This document shows positions 27,701 through 38,200 of a stretch of DNA of 64,000 nucleotides, one piece after another (the stretch's first letter is position 1; each line of letters opens with the position of its first letter). The DNA is taken from assembly GCA_914767715.1 (NCBI GenBank), contig OU612070.1:13905501-13969500 (forward strand), given 5' to 3'. A model generated the notes under the pieces. It had not been told where the DNA came from and made no database searches. It saw only the letters and a program-made list of their open reading frames with translations. The translations under genes and the position numbers were made by a program. The DNA is from Membranipora membranacea. Its lineage: Eukaryota; Bryozoa; Gymnolaemata; Cheilostomatida; Membraniporidae.

Positions 27701-30700
27701 AAAGACCACCCTGAGCATATAAAAATGTTTAGGTAGTATCAACTATGACTAGCAGTACGAGTAATAACAGAAACTAAAATCCTGGTATTTGAGGCTGAGA
27801 TACAATATGTCAGTGGGTCAGAAAATCCTCAAGAATTGCAAACAATTCAATTCTACCAACCCTAGCTGCCTCAGCATGGGCCGCGTTGGACGAATTTGTG
27901 GATGCTGTGGTCTTGGCTGCCTTGAGTTGAATGGCTGTACCCCCGGTCGAGGCCTAAACTGTTGATCCTGTTCCTGCAGCAAATGAGGTCGAGATTGTGG
28001 CCTCTGTGGGCGATTCTGTTGAAAGGCAAACCGTTGCCCACCAGGACGTATATACTGCTTATCATTGTCTTTTGAAGGATAATGTTCACCGTGCCGGCCC
28101 TCAAACTCGTCAGATTGTCTACGGTTCTGATAAAATTCTTGTTGCCCGAAGTGATCAGACTCATCCTGCTGCATAAACTGATCATCAGGACCTCCTGGTC
28201 GTTTGGGATGCTGTTGATGAGGGTACCGGTCATCAGGACCATGCTGGCCACCATGTTGGCCGACATGTTGGCCGCCATGCTGACCGCCATGTTGGCCACC
28301 ATGCTGACCGCCGTGTTGGCTGCCATGTTGGCCACCATGTTGGCCACCATGTTGGCCGCTGTGTTGACCACCATGTTGCTGTTGGTTTTGAGGATATTGC
28401 TCAGCTCTGTTAGTGTATTGATTATGCTGCGGTTGCTGCTGTCTCATTAACTGGTTGCCAGGCTGGTTTGGAGAAGTCAGCTGTGACTGATACTGGTTAT
28501 GCTGCTGCTGTGGTGGTGGTTTTTGGGACGGCTGTTGTTGTTGATCATATCCCTGTTGCCACTAAATAGATAAAAGAACAAAGCTCACCTGTTAGAAGGC
28601 CTCAATCAAAAATTGTGAAATCAAATATCAGAAGTACATACATTACGTACCAAGAACATTTTATTTCAGCTTTTCCCTAGAACAGACAGCCCCACTAGTA
28701 TAACAAGCATGAATAAACCAAAGGCATCCTTGATTCACTGCGAACAGTAGTTTGGTAAATTGATCATATCGAACGCAGAGGTTGCACTAATTGGACGGAA
28801 ACCAATTGTGCAATTTTTCAGGCAGTGCCCCATAAGCAATTGTTGCCCAGTGAGCATTTATTTAACTAAGACACTTTTTCCAGCAGTAAACCAGGCGCCA
28901 TCAGGAGCCTAAAAGTCTTTCAAATCTTAATAACTACAGATATTCCCTGCACTGCTGGTAAGATATCTAACCAGGGGAAAAACTACAAAGATAACTACCT
29001 GCTGGTTGGGTTGCTGAGATGCTGTGTGATGTTGCGGTTGTTCTGACTGTTGAGACCAAGCTGTAGGAGCAGCAGACTGGATGGCTGTAGGTGCTGATGC
29101 CCCAGTGGCCAACTAAAATACATACATCATTTGCATGATATAATATGGATACTACTTCAACTCCACTGACAGCGTGGGTGGGTGGGAGGTCTACACCATT
29201 CTGCTGTGGCTGATGCAGGTAAAATATTTATTTACCCTGTCTAAATCATTACAGATATTATCCATTGCAATTGAATCAAGCTTTGGTCTTTCTGGAGTTA
29301 ATATGAGAAATCAGTTATTGTTCTTTTCCAACACATTAAATTTTTAATATAGAATGATCAGTTTATTTTCAAGTCCAAAGTTATCTTCTCTTGTGATATC
29401 TTTACAAGGAGCAAACGATTTCGAATTACTGGTGGAGTTTATAACTACACTATATATTATTTAGTGATATCTCAGCAGTACTCAATAAATGTTCCAGTCT
29501 CATTTTATCAGCACTGTGATACACCCTATGTGGCAGTAATGATCATTATATTTATTTTGTTGAAAGGACAGGCGACGCTGCCTTTTTTCATTGTGAAACA
29601 TGAAAAATAAAGCAGGATATTGACTCACCTCGCTTGCACATTTATCGAGTACTGCCTGTCTTCTCTTGGCTAACTCAGCTTTTTGAGTATCCATCTGTAC
29701 CTCATACTGCTTCCATTGCTCCTCATACTGTTTATACTGTTCTCTATCGGGATGATCTGTAACATGATTAAAGACCATGTAATATCAACGCATATCCTTT
29801 CTGCTGGGTTCCATCAGGGAGGGTCCTTGGCTCCATCCACTTTAGCCTTAGTTCAAAGGTCCCAAATAAAGAAGGTGTCTTTGGGACAATGCTAATCCAC
29901 CTCCAAACAGGTAAAAAGTCAATGGCACTCCACTCAAGATTCAAATTTTAGTTTTGCTGTTTGCCCGATCCTGGTTAGTGTAGCCATCAGGTTTAACAAA
30001 TAATTAAGGCTAAGTTCAACCCGGAAATTCATAATTGGAGCACACTGTAACGGCAGTCATTCATAATATCCTAATTATTGTCTGCTATCTGTCGACCTGT
30101 CTGCTATCTGACCTTTATTTTGTTCCTTCCAATCAGTATACTGATTCATCCATGTTGTGTACTGCTCCTCAAACTGTTTCTCCTCTGTTAGACACTGGTT
30201 AACCTCTACAAAGTAAGATCAATAAGAAGCCAAATCTAAGGCAGGGCATTGAATCTATTTGCTTCCCATTTTATTAGAAATCAATTTGTTTCTGATTTTT
30301 TAAAGAAATCAATGATATAAAATTGTGTGGCACCAGGTGGGTAGAGTGGGTTTGAGCTTTTTAATGAGCTAAACACAGATAGCAAGATCATTCTGTTGTG
30401 AAGCCACGTTGAAATCAACGAAGCTTTCCTCATTCATTGAGATGAACGTAAATCAACAGCATTAATGTACATACTCTATATTTTGTTTGATTACAGGATG
30501 TCAAAATATGCTTGTATAATGAAATTTTAAGGATAATTTGCTGGGAAAAAAGTTTGTTTTTATTTTCTACACTACTAGGCCCACCTGGATTAGTCTGCGC
30601 GAGTTGTTGCAGGTATTGCTCCTCCTGCTCTTTCCTCTGAGCCTCCTGTTGCTCAGCTAGACGTTTCTGCTCCTGCCACATTTTTGCCTGGTTCTGCAGC

Positions 30701-31703
30701 ATTGTAATCTTCTGTTGTTCCTCATCTGGAGGGGGTGGAGGCCCCGGCTACACAAATAACGATCATAACTATCAATAAAATCAACCATGGTGCTAGATTG
30801 GGTGCTTCAAGATTTTCCTATATACTCATCTCTCATTGAAAAATTCTGAGAAACTTGATGCTTTTGACAGTTAGTAATTCCAACAGTATAATTTTTGGGA
30901 TAAATTCCAGTTTTAAAACCAACATAACAAAATGCTTCACAGTCTCCTAAATCCAGAAAACCTTAATGCAGGCAGTAAACAAAGTTTCTTTTAAGAGCCT
31001 TAAGACAGGTGTCACAGACACCATGAAAGCTAATCATACTATTTCCCTAAAGTTGACCCATGAAGTATGGCAAAAGATTTGGAGAGGTAAAAATGCTAAA
31101 AGCCAGATTTCCTCTCGTGGCGACACATTTAGTATCCAGTTGGCTGTAGTGATATTGGAAATTGTGGCTTTGCAAGAGGAATGAGTCCTGGGGAAAGACC
31201 TGGTTTTAAGTATCTGATTAGAATGATAGTAATTAGGAAAATCAATAGAATATCAGCAATAGGCCTACAAGAGGGATACAAAACTTTGAACCAATGCCCA
31301 CAGCCTTACAACATTTGTCACATGCCTCCTAAACGCACGCTGACATATTCTAAAAATAGTTTTCTAAAAATGTATGCTCACACAACCAGGTAATGTAACA
31401 GCTTAAAAAATGAATTGAATGGCTACTCACAGGGGGTGGTGGCTGTACAGGTAGCAATGGTTGTACAGGTGGAGCAGCATTCACAGCAATCTGTCCAAAT
31501 GCAGCAGTGGCATACTGATTTTGTATATATGGATTCATAGCATTAGCAGCAGACTGTTGAGGTATAGCACCAGGAGGAAGATGATGAACACCACCACCAG
31601 GTGGTGGTGGAGGTGGTGGGGCAGCAGCCACTCCATATGCCATTCCCATGGCCCCCAACATGGCCTGTTGCTGGAGCTGCTGGACAGCATTGAAGTTCAT
31701 CAT
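8148..31703 (-). CDS. YLPM1: YLPM1 (ZAP3)-like nuclear protein with C-terminal P-loop kinase-like domain
   Basis: Twenty-eight phase-consistent exons (minus): 31703-31431, 30747-30585, 30205-30113, 29756-29629, 29112-28999, 28561-27861, 27431-27172, 21997-21770, 21119-21019, 20294-20087, 19679-18937, 18344-18249, 17721-17636, 17185-17069, 16662-16528, 16087-15926, 15427-15227, 14562-14444, 13902-13739, 13331-13212, 12911-12786, 12364-12230, 11817-11734, 11530-11447, 9765-9717, 9425-9316, 8603-8454, 8153-8148; 1651 aa. The N-terminus is Pro/Gln-rich with a charged helical stretch typical of YLPM1. The middle has QHGG and PGAPG-type repeats, then RDPYDD-type Arg/Asp/Tyr repeats. From residue 1310 comes the conserved part: Walker A GPPGAGKT (1350-1357), LDDYFMVEVE, EMEESYRTDFLKSFKKT, FFSFIIVDAVND, and the signature ends LPDDYESRA, VRWADLEEKK, IGFVVGQTNW and LNKTKYI. 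In mammals YLPM1 is a nuclear protein linked to PP1 binding and telomerase repression. The start is the first of two adjacent Met codons; an upstream coding exon cannot be excluded. Confidence 0.93.
10984..11007 (+). other. G-quadruplex-type G-run in a YLPM1 intron
   Basis: Five runs of three or four guanines separated by single T or C residues lie on the plus strand, giving a classical four-tract quadruplex pattern with one-base loops. It sits in the 1.7 kb intron between YLPM1 exons 24 and 25. The rest of that intron (9766-11446) holds nothing I recognise. Confidence 0.6.
12640..12778. repeat. (AATC)n microsatellite
   Basis: About 130 bp of near-perfect tetranucleotide repeat, with a few single-base variants near the right end. 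It begins about eight bases from the splice donor of YLPM1 exon 21 (exon end 12786). The repeat generates a spurious Ile/Asn/Gln/Ser open frame on the plus strand. Confidence 0.97.
13558..13737. repeat. CA-rich imperfect satellite
   Basis: About 180 bp of ACACC and CA-type repeats (GT-rich on the minus strand), running up to within two bases of YLPM1 exon 19 (exon end 13739). The GT-rich minus strand directly follows the exon 19 donor, so many GT dinucleotides lie just past the real splice site. Confidence 0.9.
14152..14250 (+). repeat. dispersed repeat family A, copy 1
   Basis: About 100 bp matching 55512-55610 at roughly 80% by eye, including the shared core CCAATCAAAGATGAGAAA and the tail GTTCCCCT. 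A shorter reverse-strand match lies at 36552-36584. It is intronic in YLPM1, with no coding capacity. Confidence 0.7.
15153..15220. repeat. short TTGACC-rich tandem repeat
   Basis: Three to four imperfect units of about 16 to 24 bp built on ATTGACCTTGACC lie directly beside the splice donor of YLPM1 exon 17 (exon end 15227). Confidence 0.65.
16137..16430. repeat. 13 bp minisatellite, consensus TATACGCATCATA
   Basis: Around twenty units of a 13 bp AT-rich repeat, with drift in the right half, lie in the YLPM1 intron between exons 15 and 16, about 50 bp upstream of the exon 16 acceptor. It produces long artefactual open frames rich in His, Ile and Tyr. Confidence 0.9.
16921..17079. repeat. tandem array of splice-donor-like units
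   Basis: About eight units of roughly 20 bp. On the minus strand each reads approximately CCAAGATATATGTAAGTCAA. The first unit on that strand supplies the actual donor of YLPM1 exon 14 (exon end 17069, then GTAAGTC). Later units keep GTAAGT or close variants (GTGAGT, GTAGGT), so the intron opens with a row of candidate 5' splice sites. Confidence 0.85.
17970..18242 (+). repeat. dispersed repeat family B, copy 1
   Basis: Its reverse complement matches 37674-37877 in several blocks, including CCATGTATCGAT, CCATGATGAAAAAACAT and CATATGGAAACATAGTGA. This copy is longer in the middle. It ends within about ten bases of the splice donor of YLPM1 exon 12 (exon end 18249). It is non-coding and its class is unknown. 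Confidence 0.75.
21523..21671. mobile_element. short hairpin MITE
   Basis: A near-perfect inverted repeat: each arm is about 45 bp, starting TTTACTGATCC and running through GACACTTGTGCAATCTTC, around a loop of about 55 bp. It lies in the large YLPM1 intron. I could not define a clear target-site duplication. Confidence 0.7.
21998..24084. other. YLPM1 intron upstream of the nested receptor gene
   Basis: This is the left part of the largest YLPM1 intron. A plus-strand open frame of 130 codons at 23340-23732 resembles nothing I know. A GTTCAAATCC box near 22898 recalls a tRNA or SINE B box, but the surrounding sequence does not fold as a tRNA. The promoter and any 5' UTR exon of the nested receptor gene should lie here. 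Confidence 0.45.
24085..25098 (+). CDS. rhodopsin-like 7TM receptor, intronless coding region, orphan
   Basis: A 337 aa open frame with seven hydrophobic segments at roughly residues 28-50, 60-82, 97-120, 140-162, 190-215, 232-260 and 268-292. The N-terminus has an N-glycosylation site (NKTS) and Cys residues suited to the usual extracellular disulfide (YNCP after TM2 and GSMCVH in loop 2). The DRY position after TM3 reads YDKY, and the TM7 NPxxY motif is degraded to NVVMY. The tail is short, with CC near residue 311 as possible palmitoylation sites. This fits the divergent orphan class A receptors that are numerous in invertebrates; no ligand can be inferred. A splice acceptor at 24061-24067 suggests a non-coding first exon upstream. 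The gene lies on the opposite strand inside a YLPM1 intron. AATAAA follows at 25269-25274. Confidence 0.75.
   Translation: MNRFNKTSLSNLELCHNSVEICMGEKSSITLHLLVTTSLLLNIFHLILLGSTKYLRGKSFKKILVLFCVVDIYGTMTSYIQYNCPLRIAVIGRPVDVLIYLLVIPAVTAPIDKVYLISLAMYDKYVNVCHHLSHGNNLIVKHIYVTYLCITILLTAIVAVAAKLSSSPGSMCVHTIYGVWSGNFSNTGIGIMGGLMNFLPFIITLYFVVRILMQLKLSLRYLSQTNSRLQLDVLIAVRYIFLITMLYFISLMIPFMCLISFEILHIDSGQLDFFVTILYESYGIINVVMYGWVSEQYKIEAKSLISRCCILRQGQDKQASTVGPHPSQAPFHLTTVL
25269..25274 (+). terminator. likely polyadenylation signal of the nested 7TM gene
   Basis: AATAAA lies about 170 bp after the receptor stop codon, a normal distance for a short 3' UTR. Confidence 0.5.
25275..27171. other. remaining part of the large YLPM1 intron
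   Basis: No exon is supported. The only structure seen is a 14 bp perfect inverted repeat, CCTGTCTTGACAAG, at about 27030-27077 enclosing an A-rich loop, probably a tiny foldback element or hairpin. Confidence 0.4.
28240..28372 (-). repeat. coding minisatellite (QHGG repeats) in YLPM1 exon 6
   Basis: A 12 bp unit repeated about eleven times encodes (Gly-Gly-Gln-His)n with a few Ser or Val variants. It is in frame with YLPM1 exon 6 and lies in the low-complexity middle of the protein. Length variation here should be in multiples of 12 bp and tolerated. Confidence 0.9.
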
Positions 31704-32242
31704 ATTCTTTTTATATATTGGTACTCCTGATTATTACAATAATGGTCATAACTGGTTCATATGACTGCAATTGTATCTTCACAGCTAAGATTTTCTTCTT
31801 TTCTCTCTCACATCTCTGTGTCCCTTACAAACAGTAGACCTATGTTGAGTGTGGTCTTGCAGAGCTGAGCCCATGAGAAAACAAAGTTAGACAACTCCCA
31901 GTTGACGAACACATCTGTACCATTTCTGAAGTTGAAGAACGCCTCTGTATTACTCCAAATTTGTTAGTATTATTTGATTCTGTGAGATAAATCTTATTCC
32001 TATCAATTTATAAATGGAATACAATATTTTACTCTCATTTATTTATCTTCTATCTCAATCAAACCTAGTAAAGACCCTATACTGTGATAAAAAGTAGGCT
32101 TATTTTTTCATGCGCACGCAGTAAAACTCAGAATCAGTGATAAGTTGTCATTGTCTTTTCAAGTAACTGACTGGAAAGCCCCACACTTGTTCTGTACCTC
32201 AAACATTTTTTTCTTCCAGGAGCAACTTAAGTCATATCAGTA
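31704..32242. promoter_or_regulatory. shared divergent promoter region of YLPM1 and RCOR
   Basis: Only about 540 bp separate the start codons of two housekeeping-type chromatin and nuclear genes transcribed away from one another. A strong polypyrimidine tract and AG at about 32200-32219 indicate that the RCOR start-codon exon follows a 5' UTR intron, so the RCOR transcription start lies further left and closer to that of YLPM1. No clear TATA box or binding site can be assigned by eye. Confidence 0.6.
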
Positions 32243-35200
32243 ATGTCAAACCAAACCAATGGAGACACAAAGAGTTCAAGAACCAGGATGAGTAATGGGG
32301 CAGTGAGACCAATGTACAATGATGATGCATTCAATAGTGATTTGGACAGCCCAGTGGAGGAAGCAAGTGGTAAGACAACTCCAAAGAATTATATTGTTTG
32401 TTGTAATTTATTACCAGAAGGGGAAAGATAATAAAAGAGAAAAAATATACAATGTATGTCGAAAGCAACACAACACTGCGTTCAAGGTGCAGGCTATTTG
32501 CTGTTGCTTGATTGTCTGGCAATATATGATAGATTTGATTACATTTTCATCGGACAGAGAGCAGGCAATTCATGAAATATTGAGATGGAACAATAATTAT
32601 CTTTAGTCACTACTGTACTGAGTAGGAGGCATTCACACAACCAACCAAATGTACAGAGAATAAGTAATGTAGTCCTGCCAACATGGTAAAGAGAGACAAC
32701 ATTATATAATATAGTCCCTCGAAGCAAGGAGTACTCTTTTACTCATTTCTCGAAGGCCTTAAATTGCGTCTTCCTAGCATCATCAAGACATTTCAATAAT
32801 CATAGTGTGTAGTGTGTTCAGGGAGAATGATCAAAACTAAAAACAGTGGAGAGGGCATTCCTTGCGAACCACAAGAACAAAACTGACTCTTGCACTGTTA
32901 TGAGGTTGAAGCTGAGATTGCATTGATCGAAGTTCTGCATTCCAACGTATGGCAATTATAATGTGAAACAATCGTATTTCCACATCAAGATGTGAGCTTA
33001 TCAACAACCATATTGATTAAGTGGAAAATAAAATTATGAAATAAATTGACCCAGAAGAGTGCCAGACCAGATTTGATTACGTTCCAGTTTTGAATTGAGA
33101 ACAGGTCACAAACCCTCATGTAGATCCCAAAGGTGACATCAGGTAATGAGCAATGCAGAACTGCGGTTAAAGTTCAATGATAAATCAATTTTGTTTCTTT
33201 CAAACCACCAAATATTCGTAGGATGTGTTGTGAACTCATCCCTTTTTTTCTCCCTTCAGAGTTTTAATTCAAATGACCCTTGTTTTAACTATTTAAGTTA
33301 TATATTCAGAAATAGGCAATCAATGCAGCAAATTTTGTTGGCATATGCTTGGATGAAATTTATGCAGCATCACATTTCAAGACACTTTTTTGCAACAAAG
33401 AATTCATAGGGGTTTCATCAACTCAGCCATTAAAATTGAAGCTTACCTTAGAGTGGTAAATAATAACTAAAATTCAGTTAAACTCAACTTGGAGTACCTC
33501 AATCTTAGCTAGCACTTGTTTAGCTAACTAGTAAGTGTAAGTTATTGTTAGCCTGCCATAAACATCACTTCTTCAAACCGGTGCGACATGGAGAACATTT
33601 CCTCCTGCGACTTCTTCACATTGGGATATGGGCATAAAATCTTTTAAAAGAAGAGAAGAGGGGTCTATGTTTTACGCCAATATCTTTGGCTACAAAAGCT
33701 CAAATATAGAAAAATATGAAATTCAGCAAAACATTGTATGGGATGTGAAAATTTTACCTGTCATTATTGAAAATTATAATGGTTTTGATAAAAGGATTCT
33801 AAAGATGATAAAATTCATGATGCATGTGGCAAAACAAGACCAATATTGATACAAAAATTAGATCATTATGGTTCTTGCACAACTTGGCTTGCATCGGTAG
33901 AGCAGAACTGGCTTACTGTTGCCCGTCATAAGCTTAAAAGCAAAAAGAAATATTTTACTGCTTCACCTCATCCATATTGGTGTTCGACTGAAGATGATCT
34001 GAAAGCACAAAATCATTGATTGGCTATAGCTTCGCAAGTCAAAACATGATTTACTTTGCTGAAGCCGCTTATGTAAGTTAAATGAATGAGATTCTGGTGT
34101 TTGTAGATGTGGTGATGAGAGTAGGTAAAGACTACCAAGCCAAAGTTCCAGAAATGTGCAGAGGTAAGTACAGTCAAGTCTGACTGTGCATTCTCTATCT
34201 AACCCATCTCTGTGGGAACGTACCTGTAACTTATTCTCTCTTAATCTGGAGTAGCTTTCCTTCAATCCTGTTCTGGTGCTTATAGGGGACAAATTTTCAG
34301 GGAAGATTGAAGCATAGGACAGGGGAGGATAATTGATAATTATGATTAAATATGCTTTTTGATGTGCAGCATACTGTCACAATGCACCATCACACCTGGG
34401 ATATCACTTCCTTGGCTTGACCGATTAGCATAGTTTGTCATTTGTTAGCTCAATCCCTTATAATTGATCTATTTTGATGGTATTATTGGGTTGAGCAACC
34501 ACGACTGACCTATCAATTTGGGTTGATGCCCTGTATTGACTACTAGGTATGACAGAAAATACAAAACCACCAGGGTGACTGCTGATGGCACCAGTAATAT
34601 GAGTTCTCTGATGCCATAGTCAGATCAGATAAGGATTAGGCTAGTAGGCCCCTATGTTGTATCTCGATGTTTGACAGTGATACATTTTAAATAATAATCA
34701 TCTTTCTTCACTTTAGATAACTATGAAGCCAAACATGAGGCTTTATTAGTTTGGCAGCCGTACACGCAGAAAATTAGCCATCTTCAAGGTAAGCTATTTA
34801 GTGGTGTAGAGTCAATGACTTGCAAGTTTTGATAGTTTGAAATAGTCGAGTTAAATAACTAAACCCTAGATATCTGAATGGAAAGGCAGTTCATGATAAA
34901 CAATAAAGATATGAATGTAGTCAGTCAAACCCAAACCCAAACTCTCTTGTCCAACTCCATGTATAGTCATATCTTGTTCTAGTGTCTTTTGCTGTAAATA
35001 CCATAGGAAAAACAGACATCAACAGCAGCGCAAGCTTCCTAAGTAAGTCTAATTGTATAGTATTGCGTGTTACAGTGACAGAGTTTTGCCGTACAGCCAA
35101 GGAGAAACACAAATACAGTGAGGAACAGGCTCTGGGCATGTTATTCTGGCACAAGCATGATATCGACAAGGCCCTTAATGAGCTGGCAAACTTTGCACCA

Positions 35201-38200
35201 TTTCCTGATGACTGGTCAACAGAAGATAAAGTTCTGTTTGAGCAGGCTTTCTCTTACCACGGGAAGAGCTTCCATAGGATCAGGGAGATGGTAAGTGACT
35301 AGCTTTCTGTATTAGTGTGATTCATCCCTACCGACTGGTACGTTGCCCAGCTACCACATTGTACTGTCATGTGGTTTTAAGACTACCCAAGACCGATGCA
35401 TGTTATAGTCTAAAAATTCAGTGCTTTTCTTGGTATGCATTATTGATGGTGGTTAGAGTGCCTCTCATAACCGAAGGTAACTCTCATTCTCTACATTATG
35501 ATGTCACCATTAACAGGATATGTAATACAAGAAACAAGCACTTCCTGTCAATAGTGACATCATTATCACAAGTAACTGCCTGCCTATAACATGCATTGCT
35601 CTTTGGGCCTGGATAGTGTGGTGCTTGTTATATGTTTTTTATTTGGGCGCAAAATATATTTTTTAATTGTGATTTCATTTTCTACGCAGTTACCTGATAA
35701 ATCTATAGCTGCACTTGTCAAATATTATTATGGATGGAAGAAGATCAGAGGGAAGACTAGCGTGATGGACAAACAAGTAAAACAAGCACCTGTCTCTGAT
35801 CTTCTAAGTGAACTTAGCGATGAATCAGATGGGTAAGTATATACATAGAATATTATGTGTATCCTCAGATGGGTTTTTTTTTCATGTTTTGATTGCTTAC
35901 TATAAAACTAGAAAAACGGTATCAAAGGTATATACAAAGTTTAAAAGCAATGGGACAGTCAGATAGCACGAAGCTAGAACAGAGACTGCCCGACTACATA
36001 TAACCTAAGAATGGTATTTGTACCCTCAGATTGGTATGTGTACCCTCAGGTAACTTAATTTCCTACTATGATTGGTATGCAATGTCTTTTGTGGGAAATA
36101 TTTTGAACATACTCCAGTTGCCAGATTCTAAGCATGACATCTTGAGCATTGTAACAGATATGCTAACTAAATAGTAGGGGAATTTACTGATATTTGACTC
36201 ACTGATTAATTGCGTCTTTCTACAGCGATATGTCGGATCACTCGGAAACTAATGGCACCGGACCTCAATGCTCTAACTGCAACTCAACATCTGGTTCTGT
36301 AAAAGATTACCCTCCCCATGGCCTGCTCTGTCTGTCATGTTATAATGTAAGTCTCACATGGCTGTATTCATTGTCTGGATCCTGCTTTCTTGATCTGTTT
36401 TATGCGCTTAATGCCACAACACCTCAAGTATGATAAACTGGTCTGAAATGTGAAATGACAAGTGCTGTTCTTGCTGATAAATATTCATGGATTAGGGGAG
36501 CATATCTGACCCTGAACAAGCATATGACAATTTCTGTAGGGTAGCTTGAATGAGTTTCTCATCTTTGATTGGTCCACAAGTTGCATGCCAACCCGCTACA
36601 GCCAATCCTTGAATTCATATCAATGGCTGTTCCTCTATTTGTAGTATGTAAAAAGAACTGGTACAGCGAGACCGTTTACCCTGTTCAAAAGAAATACAGA
36701 AAAAGGTAAAGAAGGTTTGCTAATGCCACAAAGATTCAACCCAACAAAAAATAGAAAACGTCCGCCAAAAGGTGAGTGAAAATCATCCCATGAATGGGTT
36801 AGCAATACATAGTATCATTGAGATATGATAAGACAGATAACTTTTATTGGTGAACTTTGTCGATGACAAGTTACAATAGAGTTGAGGAAGCTCTTTTGAA
36901 GTTCATACTATCTCCATTCAAAATTTGAACGCTAGTATCATTAGATCCTGAGGGTGTGTAAACCACTTGAGAGTGGCGAATCTAACTGCTGTCATGACAA
37001 CCTGCAGAATGTGAATTTCCTGTTGCTGTTACATGAGGTTAAGTTTGTACAAAGATTTTGTAGTGTTATGTAGTTGTCCGCTCGGAATTTAAGAAAGGAC
37101 AACTCTGCAAAAATCAAGAAATGGGGCAAATAATCTTGACAACCTGACTAATATAGAACAGAACAATATTAAAACATTCAATAATAATGGTTTACTGAAA
37201 TTTTAAATCGCATCAGAGTAAACTGGAGGTGTGTACTTACCCCTATTTCACTAAGTTGTTCGTTGCCAGTCTTACTAACAACTTAGTGAAAAAGGGGTAC
37301 GTAAATACCTCCAGTTTGCTCTGATATGACTTAAGTGGGGCAAATTACCTTTCTCACTAAGTTTTTAATATGACTTGCAGTTGTGTATATAGAGTATGAT
37401 TTTCGCTTGAAGGTATTTATATGGATGAAGCTGATTTAAAATTAATGGCAGCTGGAGGTGAAGAACATCAAAACGCTATGATAGAAAACGTTAAAACTGA
37501 ACTCATCATGCTCAAAAGTCAGGTGAGTCTACTCTCACTGCCACTTTTATACTGTCTCGCTCTGATGATCAGACTAGTGTTTGAAAAAAAGAGAAACTGT
37601 GAATAGTTAGAATCGCATTCATCAACAATGTTTGTATATAATATTGCTATATTATTAAGATATCTTTGAAAACAGTGAATCACTATGTTTCCATATGGCG
37701 ATGTGACATTGATTTGAGGGCCAATCGATACATGGAACTAGTATTTCGGTCGATTTCCGCTCGCATTTTTACAAATCCCGGCCGAGGCAGTTCTTTTTTT
37801 GATGTTTTTTCATCATGGAAAGCGCAAGCATTCTGCGTTCGATATTGGAGTGGACCACTCATTCAAAGCATTAGACCATAGTGTATATCTCTTGGATGAA
37901 TATGCTTACCTTGTGAGCTGAACTCTTGTTGTTCTTACATTTGAAGGTTCAAAGAAATAAGCAGCATGTGAATTTACTGAAAGGATCAGTGCAAGAAAAT
38001 ATAGATGAGTATAAGAGTAATGATGAGCTAGAACTAAGAGCCAGTAATCGCTGGAGTCAGGATGAATCGTTACTAGCAGTTCAAGGTATGAAATTATGCA
38101 GATTATGAAGTTTTATATATAATAGTGTTTTTTCATTTCTATATTTAGTTCCTTCAACTTATCTAATAGTGCAGCGGTATGGTTTTGTTGTCCGGGACTA

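Noticed and set aside
33628-33849. 73-codon frame faintly recalling protein-primed DNA polymerase fragments
   Set aside because: The resemblance is a few residues only and there are no other polymerase motifs nearby.
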